Positions 1-13,088 are shown, counted from the first letter of the stretch. The stretch is DNA of 64,000 bases from Thereva unica (GCA_949987705.1 OX465284.1:105879163-105943162); one strand, 5' to 3'. Notes: generated by a model from the sequence alone, not told the origin. Numbers and translations are program-made.

Positions 1-201
1 GTTGTTGTTGTTGTTTTTGTTTTTGTTTTTGTTTTTGTTTTTGTTTTTGTTTTTGTTTTTGTTTTTGTTTTTGTTTTTGTTTTTGTTTTTGTTTTTGTTT
101 TTGTTTTTGTTTTTGTTTTTGTTTTTGTTTTTGTTTTTGTTTTTGTTTTTGTTTTTGTTTTTGTTTTTGTTTTTGTTTTTGTTTTTGTTTTTGTTTTTGT
201 T
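1..201. repeat. (GTTTTT)n microsatellite
   Basis: After four GTT units the sequence is an almost perfect run of the hexamer GTTTTT up to about position 201. The period divides by three, so one frame stays open and encodes alternating Leu and Phe. This is simple-sequence DNA and not a gene. The run reaches the window edge, so its true length is unknown. Confidence 0.97.
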
Positions 202-360
202 CCCTGTGGAATCAATTCCCTGGTATCGATTCCCTGGAATCTGTTCCCTGTGGAATCAATTCCCTGGTATCGATTTCCTTGAATCGATTTCATTGAATCG
301 ATTCCCTGAAATCGATTCTTTTGAATCGATTCCCTGGAATCGATTCCCTGTGGATTATGG
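202..360. repeat. GAATCGATTCCCTG minisatellite
   Basis: Degenerate tandem copies of a unit of about 14 bp (consensus GAATCGATTCCCTG, some with an added TGG) directly follow the microsatellite. The core GAATCGATTC is a perfect 10-bp palindrome. About ten units can be seen, with GTATCGATT and GAATCAATT variants. Noncoding tandem repeat. Confidence 0.85.
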
Positions 361-3229
361 GGTGAGATAATCTCATGCATATATCCCTATTTTCCACTAG
401 ACCTTCTCTGAATCTGTGAATGTTCCCCCCGAAAATAATGTCCTTCCTTTCTTACATCCATCCCATTGTGTAAAACCGACGGCAGCAGAACAGAAAACAT
501 TTTTATGAAGTTTTTCTCAGGTCACAGGACTAAGTGGCATATAGTCCAAAAGTGGTATATTAAATAAGAAATTTTCCATCTAATGTAGCTGCTGCCTGTC
601 AATATAGGATAATGGTAAGTAGGCATCCTTTATCAAGCTGTCGTTTAGCAGTGTTCTAGTCAGTGACATGTTAAAGTGACAATCAATTGCTTTTTTATGT
701 TAAATTTAACCTTTTTAGTGTAGGTTGCGTGAGTGGGCACAGATGCGAGGTGAATAGGAAAATGTAACATTTTTGAACACTTAAAATGTAAATATAATTT
801 GGGTCGATATTATACTGGGTTTCTACAAGGTAGTGGGCATATTTTTTATTTGGAGTTTAACGATCTGATAAATTGTTTTCAATAAAATTACATATTTGTC
901 AAAGCAATATGCCCAAAGGATAAAACGATAAAATACAGTGCAAATATGATTACATACATCTGTAACCAAGATTACATATACTGGGAACCCCAGATTTGAA
1001 TTTTGTGCCATCTGTGCGATATAGTGTTACCAATGAAATCAATGCAGCGTCACGACTAACAGTTGAGGGTTATTGAAAATAGAGCGCTGCTAGAATAACG
1101 CGTCTTCATTGGTGAGCTACAATTCGCAATTCTCGTACAACCCGAATGGCCTTACAACGGGCAAACACCGGCTGTGATTTAAAAATAGGCAGACTTTCGC
1201 TCACCAATGAAAATCAAAACTCACCACGTATTTATTGTGCATCAGTAGTCTTTAAGTCTCATAATCCAAAGGCCAATTGTACATAACGAAAATATTTTGC
1301 ACTTGGCCTTAATATGCCCGTCATATGCTCGTGTTTACTACTCAGTACTTGGCCATTTCAATATTTTGGTTGAGTTTGGTCGTCCTGGGGCCGTATGTGT
1401 TTCCGTTAAAAATGGTTAAAAACTCTGAGGTCTTCATATGTGCATTAAAAACCCAAGCGGCCTGTGTTCGCCCATTGTAGGGTCATTTATGTATGATTTT
1501 GATGGTATGATTTTCCATGCAGGGAATCTAATAAACCAATTCTGGTTATTAATTGCCTCCATCGTAAATTTAATTAAAACCAAAATTCTGTTGGGAGATT
1601 TCCTGTTAATTTTTTCTGTCCAAAGTTTCTTATTTAATTAATGAACTTCAAAAATTTCCTGTTTAAAGTCTTCTTACAGCTTCCATGTCACTCTCAAAAA
1701 GAATTGACAACTCCATGCACTTTTAAGTTGTCCTCCACCTTGTCGCCAGTTTCGTTCCAAATTAAATAACAAATGCACTCTTCATGCTACCTAACAAAGT
1801 TTTACCTGGAAGTATGGTTTTGATTAGATTTTTTTTGTACCTTAAAATAATACAGCATAGAACTTGCACTTCACTTATCCAAGGTATCAACAGGAAAATG
1901 CATCAAGTGGGAGTAGTGCAACACTCTTATATGTATCCGGGCTTGTGAAAGCGGTAAATTGCTTTGAGGTGCACTTGCATATGGCGAGTGTGCATCTCCA
2001 TATATATAGCGAGAGCTTTCAGAATGAATGTAAATGCATTGTTGCAACATGCAACTGGTTTGTTATTGCAGCCATTTTCTTTGACAAAGTTTCCCATCGG
2101 TTTTTGTAGGTTATGTATATGTTAACTACGGGTAATACTACATGAGAGCTCTTTAATGTACAGTAGCAGTAACAAGGATATTTTTTCATGGTTAGGTTAA
2201 CATTTTCATTGTTAAAAAAGGAATTTACGTCCTTCAGCAACTTTATCAGCTTCACATTATATGCATAGAGACGTGCTATTGAAGATTCCTTGGGTACTTA
2301 CTACCATAACAAAGAATATTGTATGACCTGATGCCATGCTTATGCGATGTAACTGGTTATATCTTGGAAAAGTGCATGCATACTAACATGCAGTTTGGTT
2401 AAAGCAAAAAAGCACTCAGCTATATGTATTCTCAAAAGGGAATTCTGAATGCAGTCTTCCATATGGATGCCGTTTGTTGGATTTTTGAATGGAATTCTGA
2501 TCCTGGAAGCACTTGTAAAGTGGCAGTACTGAATTGAGAGTTTATAATTGGGAATGTTTCATGGTAATGTACATGTAATGGATTTAATGTAAATTGCCGA
2601 CTATATGAACTGATGGTGATCGTAGAGTATCTGTAGAGTGAAGTATCAATAACCACCAAATTTTTCGTATCGTAGCATAATTGATTGTTCGACAAGAACT
2701 TCATAAAATCATTGCGATGGGCTACTAGAATTAAGATTAACTGGTAAAGGAGTTCTAGTACGAACAGACGAAGTGTCAATAAGCGTCGTACCTCTAAGGA
2801 TTGGATCGCCACCTTTAAATTTGAATCCAGATTTCATAATATGACATTCATCAAGGTGCAGGTCCATACATACGAAAAAAAAGAGCCCAACGACATGACG
2901 GAATTGTAGTTAAAAGGGTTATTCCTAAACTTGGAACTGCCACCTAAAAAAAGGCTCCGACTGGGATTTGTGTTTTCGTAGTAAGAACAGCAACGATATC
3001 ACTATATGTCATTCATCGGAATAATGACGTTGATATGAACTCATTTTGCCAATTGTACAAAGTCTGTGCCAAATAGAAGACTAAATCTAGAGTATATGGT
3101 CTGTAGCTATTTGGTCCACTGTATTTCCTATTTGTAAATTCTATAACTTACGGGGCTTTAGTTTGATAGCCCGGAATAGCTCTTAAAAGTTTCATAACTA
3201 AATTAAGCAAGCTCAACACAACTTCAAAT
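361..3229. other. Unassigned intergenic DNA
   Basis: No gene is recognised in these 2.9 kb. Open frames are short (up to 126 codons, at 2,432-2,812 on the minus strand), do not resemble a known family and show no convincing splice context. The stretch is AT-rich. Confidence 0.6.
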
Positions 3230-4015
3230 AATGGCCTGTCTTCCCATCATCGTGGCCATCCACACCTCGTCAACTGCAGTTTACGAAACTCTTCTCACGT
3301 GACGATGAGGCTGCAAACGAATGGCTAGCTGGACGTTGATCTTCATGGGGAGTGGGTCGAGGGTTGGATAACACCCTTGCGATTATATTTCAAGCAGAGG
3401 TGTACGCTTTACTAGAAAGAGCTCATACAAACTTACGAAGGCTCTACAGACACTGGGGTATCTAGGGGAATGAGGCTGCAGGCGGCCTCACAAGGGAGGG
3501 GTCTGAGACGTTGGTCCAAGGCCCAGAACCCTTCTGTGCCAGCTCCTGGTCCACCTCCATGTTCCTGGTAGAGGAGTGGATTAACGGCTAAAAATATCCT
3601 GTTGGAAGTCAGTCCCAAGTCTTAGAGAGGCTAATGATCTTATAAGACCCTTTGCCTTAAGAGGCACTATCACTTTAAACAAAGCGGACCTAAGGCTGTT
3701 GGTGCGTTATCTGACTGTCCATGTAGGACTGCGGTATCACCTCCACACCCTAGGACTGTCTCAAGAGACAGAATTCCGACTCTGCATGGAAGGTGACGAG
3801 ACTTCCACACATATTCTTTGTGAATATTCTGCTCTGATCTGTCTTCGAAGAAGAACGTTTATCAGAGAGTTTTTAAGTCCTGCTCAAGTCCAGTCTTTGT
3901 CAATTAAAGACCTTCTTGCCTTCATCCGGAAGGCTGATAGTCTGTTCCGCTAGTGGGGTACATACACAATAGGCCTAACTTGCCCGCAGTATTTCACCAT
4001 GTGGATTGCACCTAA
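3230..4015 (+). mobile_element. LOA/R1-type LINE fragment, ORF2 3' end (copy A)
   Basis: Decayed end of a non-LTR retrotransposon ORF2. Near 3,470 the frame reads GNEAA, the RNase H motif seen as GNEDAD in the copy at 58.2 kb; the Glu codon before it has become TAG. The C-terminal frame 3,699-3,953 (84 codons) contains LRYHLHTLGLSQ, then a Cys-His knuckle (FRLCMEG, ETSTHILCEYSAL) and RRTFIREF. Stops and frameshifts separate the pieces, so it is dead. The 3' untranslated part just after the stop (TAGTGGGGTA, then AGGCCTAACTTG) matches the minus-strand copy at 57.7 kb, which places the 3' end near 4,015. RNase H after the reverse transcriptase is typical of LOA elements. Confidence 0.8.
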
Positions 4016-6048
4016 AAAAATCCCAGCGGCAATCAGAGCAAGACGATCCCGTAGAACGGAGTCGAAAAGAGTCTGGGATTGCCAACATGCAGCACTCTTG
4101 GTAGCCAACCCTTCGTTTTCGGTTTAGGTCACTTTGATCATTTAGAGCACTTTCATCGTTTTTCTAATCAAAATCTGACTCTAAATACCGCTGCCATTGC
4201 ATTTATACATATATCTAAGCTATCTTTATCCAATTTCTAGATCTTTCTACTTCAATCAGATGAAGCTTCGTTTTCTCGCAAGTTTGAGACTTTGTTTCAA
4301 ATTATCCCGAAACTTCGAGGAGCTTAAAGTCTTTAATTACAGTTGGTTCAAACTTTAACTAATAGATGGCGCAGATCTGACTGCATAAATCGTTACAAAT
4401 TACAGTTCGTTCAAGCTCTAATAGATGGCGCATGAATCATTACAATATAATGGTAAGCAGCATCGAAGTGGGTTCGTCCATCTTGAACTCTTGTATTTAA
4501 AATCAAAGCTTAATAGCTCTATAAAACTGTCAGTAATCATTATAAGAGACTGTGCCTTTGTGGCACATACTTGCTAACCTCTTCAGAGTAAATTTCACAT
4601 TTGCTATAACAAATCCTTTCATACCTTTTTGTGGTTACAATCATCCCATTGAAGACCCTAATCTAAAAATCATTAAGCAAACTCAAACCATGCTTACAAA
4701 CTTAACAGTGCAATGCTTCTCTCACCAACATTCCAAATGCCCTAAAAGTGGCCTTTTCCCTCCTACCTCATATTATCCAATTTGCATGACTGACACGTTC
4801 CATCCAAAAATCTTAAAATCACATTAGTACAATGGAACTACTAATGGCATGTAAGCCGTATTTCATTAGAGTTATTAATATTCGTTGTGTGGTAAGAAGG
4901 TAATGTTAGGGACCACATTGTGACCCACATTCCTCAATTTGCATAGGAGATTTACAAATGTTCATCTGTCAACACAACCTACATATGTAGAGGGTATGTC
5001 CTTGCCTGCATCAACGTTGTAGTACCTATTTCAGCACATATCCTAACCGCTATCCTTTCCTCACATGGAATTCTTTTTTCCTCCGAAAATTTTAAAATTC
5101 TAGTCATGAGTATTTGCGAGTATCATGACCTTTATGTGTTGGTCCTACGTATGGTCCATCTCTCATTGAGGATGCAAAAAGCGTTGTTTTATTTTAAAAG
5201 TTAGTTTTTGTTGTCTCTTACGATTTGTACCAATACAAGCCAAACATTATACCAAAAATAAAACGAAAAAAAGTATAAAAAACGCAATAATAAAACGAAA
5301 GTCAACATCAAAGTTTTAACATTATCCTTTCAGGTGGAGGCCCCCCCCCCGCACACACGTATCCTGCTGTGAAAAATGCTCGTAACTTCGCACTTTGATT
5401 TTTTTCTTTCATATTTTACCATAAACAATTTTTGTATTCTGTTCAATAACTCACCAGAAACATATGGATATATTCAGAATTTCATATATGTTCATTTTGT
5501 ATTCGATCCATTTTGCAGGCAGCAAACTTGAAGGGAGGAAAGCCTTTTTCGTGATGTTCGGGGGTGGGAAAAATTATTCAAACAATATTCAAATGCTTTG
5601 CGCTGTCATTTTTTATTCTTTGAAGAGTTAAAAGGTGAAATATTGAATTTTTATGGATCGGTAAAGGCTGCACTTTGTAAAATGGGATTGAGTTATTGAA
5701 AAGTTTTAATTTAATGCGTTTTTTTGAGAGGTATGTAAATGGGATTGAAAGGAAAATTGAATTGACGTTTGGGGATGACTATACTATACATTAAGTCGTT
5801 CTAAGCTTTTTGTACTACTCTACAAGTAAAAGATCATTGATACTAACTCTAATAAAGGAATACTTTTCAAAAAACGACGACGGCGAAGTTGGCCCCAAAG
5901 TTTGTTGGCCACTACGCGGTAACAAAGTTTTTGTCGCTATGGACGTACAAACTAAGGGTCCACAGAGGCTATATGGATGAATAGAGCATTTTTGTGTGAT
6001 AAACCCAACCAAAAAAACAAAAAATGGAGGCCGCATACAGACTTAAGT
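4016..6048. other. Unassigned DNA with a short direct repeat and a poly-C run
   Basis: No gene seen. A motif around CTAATAGATGGCGCA, preceded by a TTACAGTT-GTTCAA stretch, occurs twice about 65 bp apart (roughly 4,337-4,370 and 4,401-4,432). A run of about a dozen C residues lies near 5,341-5,352. The 91-codon frame at 4,552-4,827 is not recognisable. Confidence 0.55.
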
Positions 6049-6054
6049 TGGAAA

Positions 6055-6105
6055 TTAATACGTGCGTGCGTATAGTGCTTGCGGTGTATGCGGCGAATTT
6101 CCACT
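6055..6105. repeat. Dispersed repeat shared with 48,884-48,930
   Basis: A stretch of about 46 bp beginning GTGCGTGCGTAT and ending CACTGA matches the segment near 48,884 at about nine positions in ten, in the same orientation. The shared core is TGCGGTGTATGCG, then CGAATTT. Probably one end of a dispersed element; the rest of it is not defined. Confidence 0.6.
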
Positions 6106-7089
6106 GAGTTGCATGCTTGGGATCCGTCATCTAAGCGACGAGTGCATGTGCCTCTTGGTGTGCTGTTTTTGAGACTATGGCGAATGCGGCAATGCAAAAA
6201 AGTTGAAAATAGACCAACTCTTGCGCTGCGTGCGTTCTGTTTACGTAACTATATGTCAGCTTGCATTTGAATCCACCCGCTTCTATTGTATCAATCACCG
6301 CCCGCACCAACGTACGCATGAATCTGTCTCCAGTTTAAACGTCCCTCGCGCACGCTGGGCATACAGGACCATATCCAATGATGTGGCCTGCGTAATAGCG
6401 AGAATTATACCCATAGAGATACTGGAGAGAGGTGGCATGCGTCTCTATGGACCAGAATATATTAGAGGGGAGACAAAATCAGGTGGTGGCAGATGATGCA
6501 CTGCGAGTCTGTAACGTAATAGCAAGGCAAGTTAGACGAGTTTGTTAAGAGTCGTTGGGCCATCAGACTTTTTGCAAACGTGAATAGATGAGTTACGACT
6601 GAAGGTGAGGAGGTGACTTACAACCTCACGCAGTTCTTGAGTGGAAGTGGAAGATATAGTTTCGAGCACGATGGCACAGGGTTGAGACTGGTGTGGGTTG
6701 GTAACCAGCATGTCTTCCTTTATTTGTGAAATTCGACGAATATGGGCCGGAACCATGTCAGACGCTCAGTTACTCATAAATTCCGGGTGGGTATTTTACC
6801 TATCCGGAGTTTTCCGGTGGGTACTGCTGCCCTGCATACCCACATTATCTGGCGGCTATGGTCCGAATCCAAGTCCTCGTCTTCGTCTTTTTAAGACATT
6901 TGTGGCGTCACGCCGAACTAATCTCTATCCAAATTCATGACTATAACTGTGAGATTGGCTACGAAATATAACAACAGCCCCGCGCTAAAAATTGATTGAA
7001 AATTTCACATATAGTTTTTTTCGTTCGTTAAAAATTAACAGCACATACGATATTTACATTGTTTATGTCTAAGACCTAAAAATATAAAA
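6106..7089. other. Unassigned DNA
   Basis: Several overlapping open frames of 60-97 codons on both strands, none with a recognisable family signature. The GC content is higher than in neighbouring DNA at 6,080-6,500, possibly the remainder of the dispersed element that starts at about 6,055. Confidence 0.5.
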
Positions 7090-7430
7090 ATATTGGCAAT
7101 TTTTGACTCCCAGCCCTTTATACCTTGACCTCCTCAAGAATCTTCTTCCTTGCCCCTTGCACTTCCAGTTGGTTATCTCAATTGTGTCTATTTTAATGTG
7201 GTCTTTACATGTATCTCTTCATAAGTCTTCCTTGTGGAATTCTACCCTCTGGGGTTTGGAGTATCAGGAGGCTTCTTCAGGCTTTCTCATTACAAATCCT
7301 ATCCAGCGTATGCGTGAGATATTGATGTTATTGGTTATGTTTTCTCGCAAATCCTGCTCATCGTACCAAGTGAACGGCCATGTTTCCAATCCGTACATGA
7401 AAACTGGTTTTATTACGGGTTAGAATAACT
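7090..7430 (-). mobile_element. LINE ORF2 C-terminal fragment
   Basis: Read on the minus strand, the region gives PVFMYGLETWPF, then RIRWIGFVMRKPEEAS, then GQGRRFLRRSRYKG. These match the usual C-terminal layout of many LINE ORF2 proteins: an ETW block, an RL-W-GHV-R block, and a basic GRGRPK-like block. The frame is broken by stops and an internal deletion. The clade is not assigned (RTE-like layout). The plus-strand 106-codon frame here is its antisense shadow. Confidence 0.6.
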
Positions 7431-9479
7431 TTGTTTTTTAATTAGTTTCTACTAACAGTTTGGTTCCCAGGCTAAACTGCTTCCCTACCTTTTTTTTCGA
7501 TTTATCACTGAAATCTAAATCAACTATTCTTAGGCACAGCTGCTCCTTTCATTTACCATAAAAGGCAAACAAAAATGTATATAAAATATTTCAAAATTCC
7601 CAAGGACATTTCTCTAACTTTAATGTTATTTGTCTTTTATTTCATTTTTAATTCGTTGTTCCTAAATGGGTTTGATTACGAAAGGAAAAAAGAAACGATA
7701 ATCTACTTTAACCGGAATCAATTTCAAATGAACGCTGGGCACATAAATGTAACCCTTCTTAATCATCGATTCATTTTTCAAATTTTCGATTCAACCCTTA
7801 AACAAAGCCCCTTCGTTAGGACTTATTCAAAAACCTGCACCCTTCTCCTGGAAGGTTTCATTTAACTCATAAGATTATACCAAAGTTTCCCTTAAATATG
7901 TACCTTTAAATCGCTTAAAGTGTTTCCCTTACAGAGAAGAAAAGGATAAGAAAGAAAAGCTGACTACGACCGCCAAGTCCTGATACATAATTAAAATTTT
8001 CAACAAAAACGCATAAAAATTCATTTGAAGGCAAAAGTCCGGATAAACTCGATCATCATCATCTCACTGAAACGAATGAACTCCAACTCTATAAACAATT
8101 TGAATTAATAAAAGGAAAGTTACTGTGGAAAGTTATCCAGTATCCACGCCCTTCTTTCCCCGGGGTTAATTCAAAATCGTTGGGGCTTTGTTGGCTTGTG
8201 CTGTCTTAAGTAATCACTGCCCGTAATTAATATTATCATTAATAATTTCGAGTGAACCAGATTACATCCACATCTTATCTCTGCCATCGTGTTGTATAAG
8301 GACATAATTACTCTAAGGGTTTAAGTTGTTATTTAGCCAAAGTTTAGGTTGTTTATGCAAATTTGTATGTAAGTAGCGTAATAAATGGTGTTTTATGGGA
8401 TGGTAGGTGCACATGCAAAAATTAACAAAAAATATTTAAGGATTTTAATTGATAAATAATTGAAATTGATAAAACGTAATTAAATGTAATTAAATATATC
8501 CAGAGGCTTATCCTTGATTTAATAAACGGTGATTTATATAAATACGAGGCAAATAAATTATTAAAAAATATAATTTTAAAATGGAAGATAATTGGGCTCT
8601 TGTTTTACATATTTAACAATAATGGTCATATTCAGTTGTTATTTTTTGTAATTAATTTTGATTTATTTTATCGGGAACAATTTATTCGCTTTCGGTATTC
8701 CATCTGAAAAGGTTAATCACAGAATTGCACTTAAAATAAATGACAGTATTTTGTTTCGGTTGCCTTTTGTCGTTTTAATTATTGTTGATGTTTGTAGTTG
8801 GTAGGATGCATATTTATCAGGTTTAAATAATATATATCTTTCACAAGAAAAATTCGTGGAACAATTAATACGCTCCACGATTTAGCCTTTATTTTGGCCG
8901 CCGCGTATTGCGCAGGAAATGAACGTCCGCCAGGCACGGGCCTGAACGCAGTATTAACCGAAAAGTGATCCTGTACCTCCTGGCCCAAGAAAATAGTTCT
9001 TTCTGACTGCCTTCCCCAAAGGATGTTCGTTATATTCTGCCTGAAGGCCAAACCTAAATGAAAAGTAACGTAGAAGTGAAGTAACCGTAACTTCCACTTA
9101 ATTAGATGAAACTTCCACTTACTTCCATTTTGGTCACTCTCATACATTCATATGCAATGGTACCTAACTTCACTTCGTATTACCACAGACTTAAATATAT
9201 GTAATACAGATGTTCCGCTTCATACAAAATTTTGTCACCAGCAAATTTGCTGGGTATAAATCCCATCGCGAAGCTTTAGTCTACACATTCCACATAAGCT
9301 CTCCTCGCCTCTCCTCCTTACAGATATTTAAGTCTGTGGTATTACGCTTGGCCTTGAGCCGTTTTTCCACCACCTTTCTCATAACAGAATTACCCTGGCT
9401 GACTGGATATCGTAGTGCCGATACGTCTATTCCACCTAGTAGCTTCATCTTCCTGAGCTTCAGGGCCGTGTAGACTTCG
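7431..9479. other. AT-rich unassigned DNA
   Basis: No gene recognised. 8,200-8,760 is very AT-rich. The minus-strand frame of 122 codons at 8,779-9,147 has no recognisable motif. Nothing supports an exon. Confidence 0.55.
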
Positions 9480-9765
9480 CAGAGTCATAAAGTCGACGTG
9501 CCGCCATACACCACAGGGTGGAGTCATCCCGCCTCTGTTTTGGCTCATGGCCATTGCCGATATCGCAGACACTAGAGAACTACAGAATAAAGGCTGTTGT
9601 CTATGCGGACGACAAGGTTATATTAGCATCTGGAAAATTCTTCGACACGATCAGTGAGATTATGGAGTTGGCGCAAAAAGGTTAGTGGTTGATTCAACCG
9701 CTGCGGGATATCCGTCAACCCGGAAAGGGCAGTAATGATGCTTTTCATTATTAATACGTTTTTGG
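9480..9765 (+). mobile_element. LOA/R1-type LINE reverse transcriptase fragment
   Basis: Near 9,512 the translation reads TPQGGVIPPLFWLMAIADI, the reverse-transcriptase block usually written PQGGVLSPLLW. It is followed in another frame by an AYADD-like region (TATGCGGACGACAAGG) and CGISVNPE, close to the GISVNPGKT motif. Frameshifts and stops break it. It is a dead RT core and covers a different part of ORF2 from the copy at 3.2 kb. Confidence 0.75.
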
Positions 9766-10439
9766 GGTCATTTTGAATATTGTACGCTTTTAAAATCCAC
9801 TATTTTTTACTTGTACATGATAGTACAAAGTTTGAAGAAAAGTTTAAGCTCTCGAACGTTGATCCAGCGAAATCCATGGACCAAGAGGAGCGTTTTTACA
9901 AGAACGCTTTTTGCAAAAAGTGAAATTTCAAGGAAACTGTTCAATATTTCGCAACAAAAATTACACCGTTTTTTCAGCTAGCAAGAATCAATATTTGTAC
10001 CAAATAACAAATATGTAAGTGACGTTAAACAAAAGTTATTAACAAATTAAAAAAACGTGATTTTCGACAGTTTTTCCCATTTTTCTCTATGTTTTGTGCC
10101 CTAACCTATAACTCAATATATGTATATCAATCGAAAGATAATTTGAATAGCTACAACTTTATAATTTGATTTTTTTCGATCCGCGGTCACGTTTTTCTTT
10201 TATACGCTAAAAACCGTTTTTTTTTTTTTCAGTTTCCAGAATTTTTAAGGTTAGGTTCGCCATTCCAAATTCCGAAAAAAAAACGCTATCTTTTTTAGAA
10301 TTTTTTTTCCTATATGACCATATTTTTTGTTTTCTGTTGGCAATTAACACAAAAATGACATGGAGCTATTTTAGATTGGTTGGACTATTTGGCATTTAGT
10401 GATGATCCAAAAGTCTTGGAAAGCCTTGTCCTTTGTAAA
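9766..10439. other. Unassigned AT-rich DNA
   Basis: Several homopolymer A and T runs; no open frame of note and no recognisable repeat. Confidence 0.55.
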
Positions 10440-10840
10440 ATAGGAATATCTATGCCCATTCGCTGGAGCTTTCGTTCTTGCTTCCGGAAAAGTGAATGAT
10501 CACTCTAAGCCTCATTTTACACGTGCTGCCTCAAGCCCGCTCTCACCTCTCCCCTTCAAACTGAGCAAGCTTGCCGGAAACTTTTTGTTTCGTGTGTCAT
10601 CGTATAAAATAAGCCGAAGGACTCCACCTGCGATTTGTGTCCAAGCTCTATTCCTCTTTTTTTTATCAAGGATGGACTGGAATATTCTTCGAAGAGTATC
10701 TGGAGTCTGACAGAATCTCCTAAGCTCGCGAAAGATTTCCAGTACTCCTGTCTGATATCTCTCTTGGTTGAGGGAATGGCTTTCTTGTATATCCTCAGGC
10801 AGTCCTTATAGGACTTTAAGATATAATAACACAAATCTCT
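10440..10840 (-). mobile_element. LOA/R1-type LINE ORF2 linker fragment
   Basis: The minus-strand frame 10,834-10,556 reads YKKAIPSTKRDIRQEYWKSF, then SLGDSVRLQILFEEYSSPS. This is the segment between endonuclease and reverse transcriptase in LOA/R1 ORF2 (the W-R-CES-SL-E--RL--ILS pattern). The related copy at 50.3 kb keeps RCESLRSLPQATRLQNLLSK. Isolated fragment with no start or promoter of its own. Confidence 0.7.
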
Positions 10841-12629
10841 TTCCCATAAATCTAACCATCTGTTACTTAATATAACATAAATCTTAAATTTGATCTCCTC
10901 TTTTTACGGGGTAATTTATTTACTCTTCAACCCCTCACCATCAAATCCATTTCCGAAAACACAAAATGTTTAATTTGATCAAAATCTGCATTAAATAGAA
11001 AAGAATAACAACGCCACAAGGATTGCCCACCCACACTCTAAAAGCACACACCCCCTTTTGTTTATTTATTGCGAACAACGCGTTTGAACAGCACACCACT
11101 ACCACCACCGCCACCAAAGGAAAATTTATTTCGCTTCAGAAAATTGTTTTCTAAGAGACAAAATCTATGGCGTTCGGGACATGTGGCGTCGAGACAGACG
11201 AAGCATGCGGCAATAAAGTAAAGATAATCTTTTCTGGCTTGTAAAATCACTCCCCAGATAGAATACTAAGAATTGAACACTCGAAAGATCCCGACAAAGA
11301 ATGGATCCTTAAATAGCACTAAAACATTTATCATCCGTCCCCATAATAAAATACATAAATATATAAAATTCGAGTCGTCCTTGTCAAGATAAAATTATAA
11401 TTTGACTCCCCGCTGAAGGGGATTTAAAATTGCTGCCCAAATGGGACGAATCCTTAAAAAAGTAATTTTTATTCAAGGATTTATCTCGCAAGGTGCGTTA
11501 GTCACAAGAGCTCTAAAAAGTTGTTCTCATAGAAAATAACATGTCCTTTATGCGCGCGAAAAAGGAGGGGCAGCAAAATGGCAAAAAAGGCTTAGTGACA
11601 ATGATTTAAGGACTTATGAAAATTGCGGAGAATTTCAATGGCGGCAACACCCCCGACCGCCAGTGAGCAAATAAATCTTCACATTTGTAAAATGATTTGC
11701 TAAACGTGAAGTCTCTTTATAAGCGACGTGAGAATACACCAGTGGGAATTGTAAACAAATCTTCAAGGATATCAGGTCCCTTAACCGCTATAGACGACGA
11801 GGAGGCTTCCCAGCCTTCAAATTTATTTTATAAAAGCGGATTTTAAATGGGCGAAAAGTCACTCCCTGTCCCAGGATAAATCACTCTGCGGTGACAATAG
11901 ACGATTAGCAATTTGCTGTGAGTGGAATTTTTGAAGAATAGGGCTGGATTTAGAGTCCTTAAGATGATGAGGAATTATCTATGTGTGTATGTGTATGTAG
12001 AGGAAAGGAGGAATCTTTTAGCGGTGTTTTTAGCACTTCTCTCAAGGAGCTTAATTGGATCACATACCACGTAATGAGGAAATAAATTTAAATTTTGCAA
12101 GGAATGAAGTTTATCGATTTTTGTGCTCAACCGTGTCTCAGATCCTTACAGAGAAGGCACTAACTGAGCCAAGTTTTCATCTAGTCCAATTTTGTGCTGT
12201 CTGCACTTTTCTCCATATCGCGGTTTCGAGGTGAACAGTGTTTTTCGAGGGTTTCTTCCTACGTGACGCTTGGATGGTTTGAATTAATCAAGACATCTCC
12301 ATAGGATCTAGTTAAGTATATTTATGAAGCGTTGCATTACGTGCCCTCGTGCCCAAAAATACGACATAAACTCAAACGTTTTTATATGTCTTCAATGTTC
12401 TGAGTTTTACGAAATTTTCTATGCTTAATATAACCCAGATACAGGTTAATGAAGCTCTGCAATCCTAACTCAGAATAAACGAATGATTCATTAGAATTTT
12501 GAAGAACCATAGCTTCTTCGTCCTTGGATAATCACGCTAGAATGCCTAACTAACTTAAAAATTCAAGATGCAGCTCTAGTAGCAAGCTTAGTTTGAACGA
12601 TATAAGAGAATAGGATAGGTTAGAAAACC
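10841..12629. other. Unassigned DNA
   Basis: No recognisable gene, RNA or repeat. A minus-strand frame of 62 codons at 11,062-11,250 contains a Gly run encoded by (CCA/CCG)n and is not convincing. Confidence 0.55.
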
Positions 12630-12830
12630 TCAGGGAATTGTTGGAGCAGAACAGCGATGAACCTTCCTTTTAAATCCTAGGATGTTGTACGAGATTGTTA
12701 GATGCTGCCAAAACCGAGTTCTACTTCTAAACGTACCTTTGGACAGTTGTGTACGCGAAAATTGAGAGTGCAAGGTATGGAGGTGAACCGAATGGGCTAT
12801 TCCTATGTTGTGGGTAAAATATTACAGTAT
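12630..12830 (-). mobile_element. LINE ORF2 C-terminal remnant (Jockey/CR1-like)
   Basis: The minus strand reads FRSRTRFWQHLTISYNI, then GFKRKVHR. This fits the closing block of Jockey/CR1 LINE proteins, in which an R-T-LWN-LP segment is followed by a FKRRVH helix, also seen at 61.2-61.4 kb. It is short and degraded, and the assignment rests on this block alone. Confidence 0.5.
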
Positions 12831-12881
12831 AGGAAGATGGACAAAAGATTATTAAATCCGATAAAGCGAAAATAAGAAAGG

Positions 12882-13062
12882 TAGGTATTGGGACACTTGG
12901 GCCAGAGAACTAGGGCAATGAGCATGGCATTATGTGGAGTAATAAGAAATAATTACATGTAATTAATAGGTGAAAATGACATCTAATATTCTCCTATTAC
13001 ACCGCCTACTGCCTCATTCCACTGCCCTAGTTGTCAAGCCCAAGCATCCAAATACTTACTGG
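12882..13062. mobile_element. Fold-back MITE, tandem copy 1
   Basis: Begins GTAGGTATTGGGACACTTGG and ends with the imperfect reverse complement (CAAGCATCCAAATACTTAC). The inverted arms run inward for about 60 bp and include ACTAGGGCA against TGCCCTAGT. The centre is AT-rich (AATTACATGTAATTAATAGG). No coding capacity. Confidence 0.8.
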
Positions 13063-13088
13063 GAAAACGTTAGCTAAAATGAGAAAAG

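Noticed and set aside
2..370. 122-codon Leu-Phe open frame at the left edge
   Set aside because: It is the translation of the (GTTTTT)n microsatellite and of the minisatellite after it.
8779..9147. 122-codon minus-strand open frame
   Set aside because: No recognisable motif, and codon use does not differ from surrounding DNA.
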